Part shown: positions 1 to 7,176 of the stretch, piece after piece | Position numbering within the stretch: the first letter of the stretch is position 1 | Layout of the letters: the number at the start of each line of letters is the position of its first letter | Assembly (NCBI GenBank): GCA_020846815.1 | Contig: JADLDF010000112.1 | Location: 1-7,384 of the forward strand | Reading direction: 5' to 3' | Source: Gammaproteobacteria bacterium | GTDB lineage: Bacteria; Pseudomonadota; Gammaproteobacteria; Steroidobacterales; Steroidobacteraceae | Length of the DNA stretch: 7,384 nucleotides | Notes under the pieces: model-generated | What the model was told of the DNA's origin: nothing | The model's database searches: none | What the model saw: only the letters and a program-made list of their open reading frames with translations | Position numbers and translations under genes: made by a program

Positions 1-434
1 CGATCGCGATGCAGCTGCTGTCCTGGCGCGTCAAGCCGGGCCAGGCGATTCCGGCGCTGTCCGCGGATGCCGCGCACGTGCTGCTGACCTGCCGCTGGAG
101 CGGCAACGCGCGCGAGCTCGACAACGTGCTGCAGCGTGCGCTGATCCTCTGCACCGGCCCCGTCATCGGGCCGGCGCATCTGGTGCTCGAAGCCCTGAAC
201 GGCCGTGACGTGGCGGAGCCTGCGGGCGAGGCGGGCGGTGCGATCGGCGCCGCGGCCTGCGGCGCGCTGGCGCGCTCGCTGGAGGCGACCGAGCGCGAGC
301 TGCTGCTCGAAGCGCTCAGGGATCCGCAGTCCACGCGTCGCATCGTCGCCGAGCGCCTCGGCATCAGCCCGCGCACGCTGCGCTACAAGCTCGCGCGGCT
401 GCGCGCGGCCGGCGTCAGCGTGCCGGCGGCCTGA
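1..434 (+). CDS. flrC: Sigma-54-dependent flagellar response regulator, C-terminal part (FlrC/FleR-like), cut by the window start
   Basis: This is the 3' end of a sigma-54 activator; the frame is open from base 3 and gives 143 visible residues before the TGA at 432-434. The first part is the end of the AAA+ domain, with the conserved sensor-II block GNARELDNVLQRALIL at visible residues 34-49 (family form usually WPGNVREL; here WSGNAREL). The last 45 residues or so are a Fis-type helix-turn-helix for DNA binding, with RLGISPRTLRYKLARLR near the end. In Vibrio and Pseudomonas, FlrC/FleR is the phosphorylated partner of FlrB/FleS; it activates sigma-54 promoters of basal-body, hook and filament genes, and its gene sits directly upstream of fliE, as here. 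The HTH resembles FleR/FlrC more than the FleQ/FlrA type. The receiver domain is outside the window, so the FlrC assignment rests on the C-terminus and context. The fleR name is equally valid. Confidence 0.88.
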   Translation, partial: IAMQLLSWRVKPGQAIPALSADAAHVLLTCRWSGNARELDNVLQRALILCTGPVIGPAHLVLEALNGRDVAEPAGEAGGAIGAAACGALARSLEATERELLLEALRDPQSTRRIVAERLGISPRTLRYKLARLRAAGVSVPAA

Positions 435-438
435 GCAC

Positions 439-443
439 GGAGG
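439..443 (+). promoter_or_regulatory. Ribosome binding site of fliE
   Basis: GGAGG lies 7 nt before the ATG at 451, immediately after the flrC stop. It supports the start at 451 over the in-frame ATG at 460, which would be 16 nt away. Confidence 0.8.
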
Positions 444-450
444 CATCGCG

Positions 451-792
451 ATGAGCCAGATGGAAATCGACCGCGTGCTGTCGCAGATCCGCACGATCCG
501 CGCCGAGGCCGGCGGTGCGCTCGGCGCAGTCGCGAGGCCCCCGGGAGCGGGCGAGGGCGCGAGCTCTTCGGTCAGTTTCGCCGCGGTGCTGCGCAGCGGG
601 CTCGACCAGGTCGATGCCGCGCAGCAGAGCGCACGCCAGGCCGCGACCGACTTCGAGCTCGGCAAGCCCGGCGTCGACCTGCCGCAGGTCATGCTCGAGA
701 TGCAGAAGGCGAGCGTGTCGTTCCGCGCGGCCGTCGAGGTTCGCAACAAGCTCGTCAATGCCTACCAGGAAATCATGAACATGCCGGTCTGA
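451..792 (+). CDS. fliE: Flagellar hook-basal body complex protein FliE
   Basis: FliE is a small periplasmic protein exported by the flagellar type III apparatus. It sits at the junction between the MS ring and the proximal rod and is needed before other rod proteins assemble. The product is 113 residues, normal for the family (about 100-115). The C-terminal third carries the family signature: VDLPQVMLEMQKASVSF at about residues 71-87, then the VRNKLVNAYQEIMNMPV ending typical of FliE. The middle, around residues 28-48, is Gly/Ala/Pro/Ser-rich and poorly conserved. No cleavable signal peptide is seen, as expected for a type III substrate. The start at 451 is chosen for its GGAGG. The gene follows flrC by 16 nt and precedes fliF by 38 nt, so it is probably part of a longer transcript. 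I see no promoter of its own in the short gap before it. Confidence 0.96.
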   Translation: MSQMEIDRVLSQIRTIRAEAGGALGAVARPPGAGEGASSSVSFAAVLRSGLDQVDAAQQSARQAATDFELGKPGVDLPQVMLEMQKASVSFRAAVEVRNKLVNAYQEIMNMPV

Positions 793-800
793 CGCGCGTC
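791..800 (+). repeat. Perfect 10-bp palindrome at the fliE stop
   Basis: GACGCGCGTC is perfectly self-complementary and overlaps the last two bases of the fliE TGA. It has no loop and no following T-run, so it is not an intrinsic terminator. It could be an operator-like dyad or chance in GC-rich DNA. Function is unknown. Confidence 0.35.
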
Positions 801-820
801 GGACGGGCATTTCGCTGAAT

Positions 821-824
821 GGAG
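821..824 (+). promoter_or_regulatory. Ribosome binding site that decides the fliF start
   Basis: GGAG lies 6 nt before the ATG at 831, an ideal distance. The earlier in-frame ATG at 819 overlaps this site and has no purine-rich Shine-Dalgarno sequence upstream, so 831 is preferred. Confidence 0.7.
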
Positions 825-830
825 AACGTG

Positions 831-2501
831 ATGGCCGAAGCTGCGACAGCTCCGGGAATGGTCAAGCTGAACGCCGGGTTGCGACCGCTGCTGCTGCTCG
901 TCGGCATCGCCGCGGCGGTCGCCGCCGGTGTCGGCGTGGTGCTCTGGGCGCAGGGCCCGACCTACAACCTGCTGTACGGCGACCTCTCGAGCGAGGATGC
1001 CGCCGCCGTGACCCAGGCTCTGTCGGGCGCGGGGATCACCTATCGCCTGGAAAACGGCACCGGCGCGATCTCCGTGCCCGCCGAGCGCCTGAACGACGCG
1101 CGCCTGCTGCTCGCAGGCCAGGGCCTGCCGCAGCAGGGCGGATTCGCCAGCATGGCCAAGGATCCGGGCTTCGGCGTCTCGCAGTTCATGGAGGGCGCTC
1201 GTTACCAGCATGCGCTCGAATCCGAGCGCGCACGCACGATCGCGAGCCTGCAGCAGGTCGGCGCCGCGCGCGTGCACATCGCCACGCCGCGCAACTCGAG
1301 CTTCGTGCGCGACCGGGTGCCGGCGAGCGCCAGCGTCTTCGTGCAGCTGCGGCCGGGGCGCACCCTCGCGACCGAGCAGGTGACCGCGATCGTGAACCTC
1401 GTGGCCTCGAGCGTGCCGGAGCTCGACGCCTCGCAGGTCACGGTCGTCGACCAGAAGGGGCGGCTGCTGTCCTCGCCCCAGGGTCGCGACGACTTCGCGA
1501 TCCGCGACCAGCAGATGGAGTTCGCGCGCCAGCTCGAGGAAGGCCATGCGCAGCGCATCGAGGCATTGATCGCACCGCTGGTCGGTGCCGGGCGGGTGCG
1601 TGCGCAGGTCAGCGCACAGTTCGACCTGAGCGCCACCGAGGAGGCGCGCGAGCAGTACCGGCCCGAGAGCCAGATCGTGCGCAGCGAGCAGCTCTCCGAG
1701 GAATCGAGCCGCGGCGGCGCAGCCGGCGGCGGCGTGCCCGGCGCGCTGACCAATCAGCCGCCGCCCGCGGGCGTGGCGCTGCCGCCCGGCGTGCAGCCCG
1801 GCCAGAACGCTACGGCTGCGGGAGCCGCGGTGGCGGCCGCGGACGGCAGCAACTCCAAGCAGGCCACGCGCAACTACGAAATCGACCGCACGGTCGCCTA
1901 CACGCGCCAGCCGGCGGGCAAGCTGCAGCGCCTCTCGGTCGCGGTACTGATCGACAACCTGCGCATCGTCGGCAAGGACGGCAAGATCAGCGAGACGCCG
2001 CTGGCACCCGAGCAGATCGAGCGGATCACGGCGCTCGTCAAGGACGCCGTGGGCTTCGACGAGAAGCGCGGCGACAGCGTCAACGTCGTCAACAGTCCGT
2101 GGCGTGGCGAGCCGCTGCCCGACGCCGACACGCTGGTCACGGTGCCGATCTGGGAGCGCCCCTGGGCACGCGATCTCGCCAAGATCGTCGCCGGGCTGAT
2201 CGTCGCACTGGTGCTGGTCTTCGCGGTGCTCAAGCCGCTGCTGCGCCAGCTCACGGGCACGTCCCGCGGGCCGGCGGCACTGCCGCCGGGCGATGCGACG
2301 GCCGCGCTGGCGGCGCCGGCGGGCGACTCGCCCAAGGGCGCCGCGGGCAGCGCGCCCGCCGAAGTGGTCGCCGCCGCGGCCTCGGCCAGCGCCAGCTCGC
2401 TGGCCTACGAGCAGCAGATGGCTCAGGCGCGCACCGTGGTCGCACAGGACCCCGCGCGCGTCGCCCAGGTCGTGAAGTCGTGGGTGCAGGCCGATGGCTG
2501 A
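831..2501 (+). CDS. fliF: Flagellar MS-ring protein FliF
   Basis: FliF oligomerises in the inner membrane to form the MS ring, the base on which the export gate, rod and C ring are built. The product is 556 residues, typical for the family. A cytoplasmic N-terminus is followed by membrane segment 1 (about residues 19-40, Leu/Ala/Val-rich). YNLLYGDLS then opens the first ring-building motif (from about residue 45), a second YscJ/FliF-type domain starts near residue 120 (RYQHALESERARTI), and the periplasmic RBM3 region follows. RBM3 is interrupted by a Gly/Pro/Ala-rich insert at about 289-344 that contains the usual GVPGALTNQPP block. Membrane segment 2 is about 452-467. The cytoplasmic tail is Ala-rich and ends in a conserved helix (YEQQMAQARTVV to VVKSWV), the FliG-binding segment in characterised homologues. 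The start at 831 is chosen by its GGAG; 819 would add four residues. The last 8 nt overlap fliG. Confidence 0.97.
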   Translation: MAEAATAPGMVKLNAGLRPLLLLVGIAAAVAAGVGVVLWAQGPTYNLLYGDLSSEDAAAVTQALSGAGITYRLENGTGAISVPAERLNDARLLLAGQGLPQQGGFASMAKDPGFGVSQFMEGARYQHALESERARTIASLQQVGAARVHIATPRNSSFVRDRVPASASVFVQLRPGRTLATEQVTAIVNLVASSVPELDASQVTVVDQKGRLLSSPQGRDDFAIRDQQMEFARQLEEGHAQRIEALIAPLVGAGRVRAQVSAQFDLSATEEAREQYRPESQIVRSEQLSEESSRGGAAGGGVPGALTNQPPPAGVALPPGVQPGQNATAAGAAVAAADGSNSKQATRNYEIDRTVAYTRQPAGKLQRLSVAVLIDNLRIVGKDGKISETPLAPEQIERITALVKDAVGFDEKRGDSVNVVNSPWRGEPLPDADTLVTVPIWERPWARDLAKIVAGLIVALVLVFAVLKPLLRQLTGTSRGPAALPPGDATAALAAPAGDSPKGAAGSAPAEVVAAAASASASSLAYEQQMAQARTVVAQDPARVAQVVKSWVQADG

Positions 2502-3519
2502 GCTGGATCGCAACCCGGGCGAGGCGCGCTCGGGCGTCGAGCGGGCCGCGATCCTGCTGCTGAGCCTCGGCGAGAAGGAAGCGGCCGAGGTGCTCAAGCA
2601 TCTCTCCGCGAAGGATCTGCAGAAAGTCGGTACCGCGATGACGCAGGTCACCCACGTCTCGCGCACCGAAGTCGCCGAAGTGCTGTCGGCGTTCACCAGC
2701 GAGGTCGAGGCGCAGACCTCGCTCGGGCTCAGCAACGACGAATTCATCCGCAACACGCTGATCAGCGCACTCGGCGAGGACAAGGCCGGCGGTCTCATCG
2801 ACCGCATCCTGCTCGGCCGTTCGAGCAAGGGACTCGAGGCGCTCAAGTGGATGGACGCGAGCGCGATCGCGGAGATGGTGCGGCTCGAGCATCCGCAGAT
2901 CGCCGCGATCATCCTCTCCTATCTCGAGCCCGACCAGTCGGCCGAGGTCATCGCACTGCTGCCGGAGAACATGCGCTCGGAGCTGCTGCTGCGCGTGGCG
3001 ACGCTCGACGGCGTGCAGCCGGCTGCGCTGCAGGAGCTGGACCAGATCATGGAGCGGCAGTTCTCGGGCTCGAACCAGACCCGCAAGTCGGTGCTGGGCG
3101 GTCCGAAGGTGGTCGCGAACATCATCAACATGCTCGAGCCGCGCATCGAGAGCGTCGTGATGCAGGAGATCGCCGCCGCCGACGAGCAGCTCGGCAACAA
3201 GATCCAGGACCTGATCTTCGTGTTCGACAATCTCATCGACGTCGACGACCGCGGCATGCAGGAGCTGTTGCGGCAGGTCACGAGCGACAAGCTGCTGCTC
3301 GCGCTGAAGGCCGCGGACGACGCGCTCAAGGAGAAGATCTTCAAGAACATGTCGCAGCGTGCCGCGGAGATGCTGCGCGAGGACCTGGCGTCGCGTGGCC
3401 CCGTGAAGCTCTCGGAGGTCGAGGGCGCGCAGAAGGAGATCCTGGTCATCGCACGCAGGCTGGCCGAGGAAGGCTCGATCAATCTCGGCAGCAAGGGAGG
3501 CGGCGAGGCCTATGTCTGA
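2494..3519 (+). CDS. fliG: Flagellar motor switch protein FliG
   Basis: FliG is the C-ring protein that binds FliF through its N-domain, FliM through its middle domain, and MotA-type stators through its C-domain, so it carries torque and the direction switch. The product is 341 residues; the family norm is about 330-345. Visible landmarks are ERAAILLLSLGE near the N-terminus, the EHPQ motif at residues 132-135 (FliM contact), the GGPKVVANIIN helix at 202-212, and the hinge motif at 241-244, which reads IFVF rather than the usual MFxF. The C-terminal charged helix is present (KEKIFKNMSQRAAEMLREDL, then RGPVKLSEVE). It keeps the charge pattern of the stator-interacting residues known in E. coli, with Lys or Glu at some Arg or Asp positions. 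The ATG lies inside the end of fliF (ATGGCTGA overlap) with only a weak AGG upstream, so translation is probably coupled. The end overlaps fliH by 8 nt. Confidence 0.97.
   Translation: MAELDRNPGEARSGVERAAILLLSLGEKEAAEVLKHLSAKDLQKVGTAMTQVTHVSRTEVAEVLSAFTSEVEAQTSLGLSNDEFIRNTLISALGEDKAGGLIDRILLGRSSKGLEALKWMDASAIAEMVRLEHPQIAAIILSYLEPDQSAEVIALLPENMRSELLLRVATLDGVQPAALQELDQIMERQFSGSNQTRKSVLGGPKVVANIINMLEPRIESVVMQEIAAADEQLGNKIQDLIFVFDNLIDVDDRGMQELLRQVTSDKLLLALKAADDALKEKIFKNMSQRAAEMLREDLASRGPVKLSEVEGAQKEILVIARRLAEEGSINLGSKGGGEAYV
3495..3500 (+). promoter_or_regulatory. Probable ribosome binding site of fliH, inside fliG
   Basis: GGGAGG lies 11 nt before the fliH ATG at 3512, slightly long but usable. 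A second GAGG at 3505-3508 is too close. Coupling to fliG termination probably helps. Confidence 0.5.
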
Positions 3520-4195
3520 GCCGGCGGGTCGCAGGACGGGCGCCGCCGCCTCGGCCTGGGTGTTCCCGCCGGTGCGGGGCCCCGTGGTCGGCCGGCCGGG
3601 AGCCGTGCAGAGCGCCGCGGCGCTCGAGGCCGAGTACCAGCAGGCCTGGCGCAACGGCTTCGAGGAAGGCCGTCGCGAAGGGCTCGCCGCAGGTACGAGC
3701 CAGATCGAGGCGCGCCAGCGCGAGCTGGACGCACGCATCGATGCGGTCGAGACGCTGCTGGTGGCCATGAGCCGTCCGCTCGAGCGGCTGGACGAGACGG
3801 CCGCGGCCGAGCTCGCGCGCCTCGCACTCACGACCGGCGCGCAGCTCGCGCGGCGCGAGCTGCGCCACGATCCGGCCCAGCTCATCGCGATCATCCGCGA
3901 CTGCGTCGATGTGCTGCCGGCCAGCGCACGTCACGTCCGCGTCCATCTGCACCCGGCGGACGCGGCGGTGATCCGCGAGCGGCTGGCGCAGCCGGCGGCG
4001 GAACGCGCCTGGAGCATCGTCGAGGATCCGGTCATGGCACGCGGCGGATGCCGCGTGAGCAGCGAGTCGTCGCAGATCGACGCACGCTTCGACAGCCGCG
4101 TCGCAGCCGTGGTCGCCGCCGTGCTCGGCGACGAACGCGATTCGGACCGGCGGGACGACGCCGATGCGGCGAACCCGCCGGAGACGACGCCATGA
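3512..4195 (+). CDS. fliH: Flagellar export apparatus regulator/stator FliH
   Basis: FliH is a cytoplasmic partner of the export ATPase FliI. It dimerises, restrains ATP hydrolysis and tethers FliI to the C ring and FlhA. The product is 227 residues, within the usual 200-270. Near the N-terminus an AWVFPPV block places a Trp at residue 16; N-terminal Trp residues of Salmonella FliH bind FlhA/FliN. Residues 49, 53, 57 and 61 are Gly, forming three consecutive GxxxG steps, the hallmark helix-packing repeat of FliH. A Glu/Arg-rich coiled-coil stretch follows (about 62-95). The C-domain resembles the FliH/YscL family and includes [20 protein letters not shown] at about 172-191. The final 20 or so residues are an Asp/Arg- then Pro/Thr-rich tail beyond the conserved domain. 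The gene overlaps fliG by 8 nt and fliI by 4 nt. Confidence 0.93.
   Translation: MSEPAGRRTGAAASAWVFPPVRGPVVGRPGAVQSAAALEAEYQQAWRNGFEEGRREGLAAGTSQIEARQRELDARIDAVETLLVAMSRPLERLDETAAAELARLALTTGAQLARRELRHDPAQLIAIIRDCVDVLPASARHVRVHLHPADAAVIRERLAQPAAERAWSIVEDPVMARGGCRVSSESSQIDARFDSRVAAVVAAVLGDERDSDRRDDADAANPPETTP
4180..4183 (+). promoter_or_regulatory. Ribosome binding site of fliI, inside fliH
   Basis: GGAG lies 8 nt before the ATG at 4192. It fixes the fliI start: the reading frame is open much further upstream (to at least 4048), but that stretch overlaps conserved fliH codons and does not look like FliI. Confidence 0.7.
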
Positions 4196-5562
4196 GCGCT
4201 GCACCCGTACCCCGCGGCTTCGCCACGCGGCTCGCAGCCTATGCGGCACGCGGCGACGCGCCACCGCCGCTGGTCGTCGAAGGACGGCTGACGCGCATGG
4301 TGGGCCTGACGCTGGAGGCCACGGGATGCCAGGCCGCCGTCGGTGATCGCTGCCTGCTGGTGCCCGGACGCGGTGCGCCGTCCGAGGCCGAGGTCGTCGG
4401 CTTCGCGGGCGAGCGGCTGCTGCTGATGCCGACCGGCGATCTGCACGGCCTCGAGCCCGCGACGCGCGTGATCCCGACCACGCGCTCCGGCATCGTGCCG
4501 GTCGGCGAGGGCATGCTGGGCCGCGTCATCGATGGTGCCGGTCAGCCACTCGACGGGCTGGGTCCGATCCGCTCGAGCGGCGAAGGGCGGCTCATGGGCG
4601 TGCCGCTGAACCCGCTGCGCCGTCATCCGATCGAGGAGCCGCTCGACGTCGGCGTACGCACGATCAACGGGCTGCTGAGCATCGGGCGCGGCCAGCGCGT
4701 CGGACTGTTCGCCGGCAGCGGCGTCGGCAAGAGCGTGCTGCTCGGCATGATGGCGCGCTACACCAGCGCGGACGTGATCGTGGTCGGCCTGATCGGCGAG
4801 CGCGGCCGCGAAGTCAAGGAGTTCGTCGATCGCATCCTGGGACCGGTGGATCGCCGCCGGGCCGTGGTCGTCGCGGCACCGGCCGATGCGCCACCGCTGA
4901 TGCGCCTGCACGGCGCCTGGCTCGCCACCGCGATCAGCGAGTGGTTCCGCGACCAGGGTCGTTCGGTGCTGCTGCTCATGGATTCACTGACGCGCTTCGC
5001 GCAGGCGCAGCGCGAGATCGGCCTCGCGATCGGCGAGGCCCCTGCGACCAAGGGCTATCCGCCCTCGGTGTTCGCGCGCCTGCCGCAGCTCGTCGAGCGT
5101 GCGGGCAACGGCGTCACCGGCGGCGGCTCGATCACGGCGTTCTACACCGTGCTGACCGAGGGCGACGACCAGCAGGATCCGATCGCCGATTCGGCACGGG
5201 CGATCCTCGACGGGCACATCGTGCTGTCGCGGCGCATCGCCGAGTCCGGCCACTACCCGGCCATCGACGTCGAGGCCTCGATCAGCCGCGTCATGAACGA
5301 GATCGCCGCGCCGCGCCAGCTCGCGCTGGCCCGCCGGCTGCGGCAGGTCATGGCGACCTACAACCAGTCGCGCGACCTCGTGACCCTGGGCGCCTGGCGT
5401 CCGGGTGCCAACCCGCAGCTCGACCAGGCCGTCGCACTCTGGCCTGCCGTGCAGCGCTATCTCGACCAGGACCTCAGGGAACGCGCCGGTTTCGCAGAGA
5501 GCCTCGAGGCGCTCGCCGGTTTGTTCGGCGACGACGAGGCCGGCATGGAGAAGGATGAATGA
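4192..5562 (+). CDS. fliI: Flagellum-specific export ATPase FliI
   Basis: FliI is the hexameric cytoplasmic ATPase at the base of the flagellar type III export gate, related to the F1 beta subunit. It helps energise and initiate export of rod, hook and filament proteins. The product is 456 residues, normal for the family. Catalytic features are intact: Walker A AGSGVGKS at residues 174-181 (Lys180), the catalytic Glu203 within GERGREV, Walker B LLLMD ending at Asp264, and [15 protein letters not shown] from residue 352. Upstream lies the beta-barrel domain (about 25-95), and the C-terminal helical domain ends in [12 protein letters not shown]. The start at 4192 has a GGAG 8 nt upstream and gives a normal-length N-terminus (MSAAPVPRG), the region that binds FliH in homologues. 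The ATG overlaps the fliH stop (ATGA), and the stop overlaps the fliJ start the same way. Confidence 0.98.
   Translation: MSAAPVPRGFATRLAAYAARGDAPPPLVVEGRLTRMVGLTLEATGCQAAVGDRCLLVPGRGAPSEAEVVGFAGERLLLMPTGDLHGLEPATRVIPTTRSGIVPVGEGMLGRVIDGAGQPLDGLGPIRSSGEGRLMGVPLNPLRRHPIEEPLDVGVRTINGLLSIGRGQRVGLFAGSGVGKSVLLGMMARYTSADVIVVGLIGERGREVKEFVDRILGPVDRRRAVVVAAPADAPPLMRLHGAWLATAISEWFRDQGRSVLLLMDSLTRFAQAQREIGLAIGEAPATKGYPPSVFARLPQLVERAGNGVTGGGSITAFYTVLTEGDDQQDPIADSARAILDGHIVLSRRIAESGHYPAIDVEASISRVMNEIAAPRQLALARRLRQVMATYNQSRDLVTLGAWRPGANPQLDQAVALWPAVQRYLDQDLRERAGFAESLEALAGLFGDDEAGMEKDE
5547..5554 (+). promoter_or_regulatory. Ribosome binding site of fliJ, inside fliI
   Basis: GGAGAAGG covers the last fliI codons; its GGAG core is 8 nt before the fliJ ATG at 5559. 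A nearby ATG at 5555 is in a different frame and is not the fliJ start. Confidence 0.7.
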
Positions 5563-6008
5563 AGCGAGCGCAACGCCTGGACCACTTCCGGGACGGACTG
5601 GAAAGCACCGAAAAGGAACACCGCGCGAAATTCACGGCCGCGGAGTCGCGTGCCGCAGAGGCACGAGCCCGCCTCGCGGAGCTGGAGCGTTACCGCGACG
5701 AGTACCTGCGCAGCTTCGGGCACCGCGCGGCCGGCGGCATGGATGCCACGGCGCTGCGCGACTATCAGGCCTTCGTCGCGAGGCTCGGAGAGGCGGTCCG
5801 CCAGCAGGCCCAGGCCGTGTCGCGCAGCGAGCTCGAGTGCGAGTTCGAGCGGCAGCGCTGGAACGAAGCCGCGACGCGCTGCCGCGCGGTCGCGAGCGTG
5901 GTCGAGCGCTGGAAGGCCGAGGAACGGATCGGCCTGTCGCGCGCCGAACAGCGCGAGACCGACGAGTGGGCGCGCGTGGTGTCGTCGCGTGCCATCGTGG
6001 AGGGCTGA
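5559..6008 (+). CDS. fliJ: Flagellar export chaperone/ATPase stalk protein FliJ
   Basis: FliJ is a small coiled-coil protein that inserts into the FliI hexamer, similar to the F1 gamma stalk, and links ATPase activity to the FlhA gate. It also recycles export chaperones in characterised species. The product is 149 residues, matching the family (about 140-155). The sequence is almost wholly helical and charged: an N-terminal [20 protein letters not shown] segment, a heptad-like Glu/Arg/Ala-rich stretch to about residue 48, the central [18 protein letters not shown] block (about 67-84), and a C-terminal helix with EQRETDEWA near residue 130. FliJ is poorly conserved, so the call depends on both these features and its fixed position between fliI and fliK. 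It overlaps fliI by 4 nt and is followed 3 nt later by fliK. Confidence 0.92.
   Translation: MKRAQRLDHFRDGLESTEKEHRAKFTAAESRAAEARARLAELERYRDEYLRSFGHRAAGGMDATALRDYQAFVARLGEAVRQQAQAVSRSELECEFERQRWNEAATRCRAVASVVERWKAEERIGLSRAEQRETDEWARVVSSRAIVEG
5999..6004 (+). promoter_or_regulatory. Ribosome binding site of fliK, at the end of fliJ
   Basis: GGAGGG lies 7 nt before the ATG at 6012. It is the strongest Shine-Dalgarno sequence in the window and supports this start despite the poorly conserved FliK N-terminus. Confidence 0.75.
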
Positions 6009-6011
6009 CGC

Positions 6012-7145
6012 ATGAATGCCAGCGTGACGTCGGCGGGAGGTGTCGTATCCCGCGCCGCGAGCCCGGGCCGCGAGGGCGGCGCATCGGGCGGCACCGACGA
6101 TGCAGGATCGTTTGCCGGCATCATGGATTCGCAGGCCCGTGCGCCGGAGCACGCCGAGGGCGGCAGCGCCGGTGCGCGCACCCGCAGCAGCGCCGCGGCG
6201 GCGCGCGGCACCGCTCCAGGCGGGGCGCAATGCGCAGCGACGTCGACCACGACGGCGGACGCGGCGCAGCCCGAGTCCGAAGCCTGCGAGGACGATGCCG
6301 GGCTGCTCGACGACGGGATGGTCGAAAGCCTGCTCGGCAGCGGCGAAGCGGCCGCGTCGACGGCGCCGGCGCCTGCGCTCGCCGCGGACCCGGCCACGCC
6401 CCGGGATGTGACCGAACCGCCGCTCGTCGCGTCACCTGCGCCCTGGCCGCCACTGCCCCTGCACGACGACGTGCTGGAACGATCGCTGGGCGAAGCGCTC
6501 GAGCGGCTGGATCCGGCTGCATCGGCCGCGGGCGGCCTCGCCGCGCAGGCCGGCGAGCGCCTGGCCGCGACTCTCGAGGCCGTCGTCGAGCGTCTCGCCG
6601 ATGGTGCCGGCGCCGGCAGCGGCGCGGAGGTGCTCGATGGCGACGACGCGCCGTCATTGCTGCCCGCAGGCGAGGTCCGCAGCAGCGCACGGGCGCACGG
6701 CAGCGAGGCCGCTGCAGCAGCGCGCGCGCCCGAACTGCGTTCGCCGCCGGGCACGCCCGCCTGGACCGACGAGCTCGGCGCGCGCGTCAGCTGGATGCTC
6801 GAGCGCGGCGAGCAGGTCGCTTCGCTGCGGCTCAATCCCGAGAACCTCGGTCCGCTCGAGGTGCGCATCGCCGTGCGCGAAGGCGAGACCACGGTGTGGT
6901 TCGGCGCCAGCCAGGCCGAGACGCGCGCCGCGCTCGAGCATTCGCTGCCGAGGCTGCGCGAAATGCTCGGCGCTTCCGGCCTGTCGCTCGCCAACGCAGG
7001 GGTGTTCAGCCACACGCCGCGGGATCCGCAGCGCGGCTTCACCGCCGCTGCGCTGGCCCGCGCCTCCCAGGAATCCGGCGCCGACCCCGGCGGCGCGAGT
7101 GTGACGTCCGTCACGCGCCAGGGCCTCATCGATCTCTACGCCTGA
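6012..7145 (+). CDS. fliK: Flagellar hook-length control protein FliK
   Basis: FliK is an exported molecular ruler. While being secreted it measures hook length, and its C-domain then acts on FlhB to switch export from rod/hook to filament substrates. The product is 377 residues, in the short-to-medium range for a family that varies widely. Residues 1 to about 250 are low-complexity, rich in Ala, Gly, Pro, Ser and acidic residues, with no motif I recognise; this is the ruler part. From about residue 252 the conserved hook-length control domain begins (Flg_hook type): LGARVSWMLERGEQVASLRL, then LNPENLGPLEVRI at 274-286, followed by a region ending in LREMLGASGLSLANAGV. The final GLIDLYA is a common FliK ending. 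The gene starts 3 nt after fliJ and is the last before a 148-nt gap with a new promoter. Confidence 0.93.
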   Translation: MNASVTSAGGVVSRAASPGREGGASGGTDDAGSFAGIMDSQARAPEHAEGGSAGARTRSSAAAARGTAPGGAQCAATSTTTADAAQPESEACEDDAGLLDDGMVESLLGSGEAAASTAPAPALAADPATPRDVTEPPLVASPAPWPPLPLHDDVLERSLGEALERLDPAASAAGGLAAQAGERLAATLEAVVERLADGAGAGSGAEVLDGDDAPSLLPAGEVRSSARAHGSEAAAAARAPELRSPPGTPAWTDELGARVSWMLERGEQVASLRLNPENLGPLEVRIAVREGETTVWFGASQAETRAALEHSLPRLREMLGASGLSLANAGVFSHTPRDPQRGFTAAALARASQESGADPGGASVTSVTRQGLIDLYA

Positions 7146-7153
7146 GCGGCGGT

Positions 7154-7172
7154 GCGGCGGCGGCCCCGCCGC
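7154..7172 (+). terminator. GC-rich hairpin just after fliK, possible terminator or attenuator
   Basis: GCGGCGG at 7154-7160 pairs with CCGCCGC at 7166-7172 around a 5-nt loop, starting 8 nt after the fliK stop. The stem is all G-C but there is no T-run after it, so it is not a classical intrinsic terminator. It may slow or end the fliE-fliK transcript or protect its 3' end. Confidence 0.35.
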
Positions 7173-7176
7173 GGAT

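Noticed and set aside
280..294. GG-N10-GC spaced match inside flrC as a sigma-54 promoter for fliE
   Set aside because: Only the GG and GC dinucleotides fit; the rest of TGGCAC and TTGC is missing. Such matches are common by chance in GC-rich DNA.
819..830. ATG at 819 as the fliF start
   Set aside because: It has no Shine-Dalgarno upstream and itself overlaps the GGAG that serves the ATG at 831; it would only add Met-Glu-Asn-Val.
2002..2016. TGGCAC inside fliF as a possible -24 element
   Set aside because: No GC dinucleotide at the required distance for a -12 element, and it lies within conserved fliF coding sequence.
762..2912. 716-residue open frame on the - strand, antisense to fliF and fliG
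   Set aside because: It lies opposite clearly coding fliF and fliG. Its translation is rich in Arg, Ala, Leu and His, with no recognisable domain, as expected for an antisense frame of a GC-rich gene.
2251..3894. 547-residue open frame on the - strand across fliF, fliG and fliH
   Set aside because: It crosses three real genes on the other strand, has no recognisable domain, and its composition is that of a shadow frame.
4048..4191. Extended fliI start at 4048 or other upstream in-frame codons
   Set aside because: The added part is Arg-rich, overlaps conserved FliH C-domain codons and does not resemble the FliI N-terminus. The ATG at 4192 has a proper Shine-Dalgarno and gives the normal family length.
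5765..7129. 454-residue open frame on the - strand, antisense to fliJ and fliK
   Set aside because: It is Ser/Ala-rich without motifs and sits wholly opposite fliJ and the low-complexity part of fliK; no ribosome binding site or promoter was evident.
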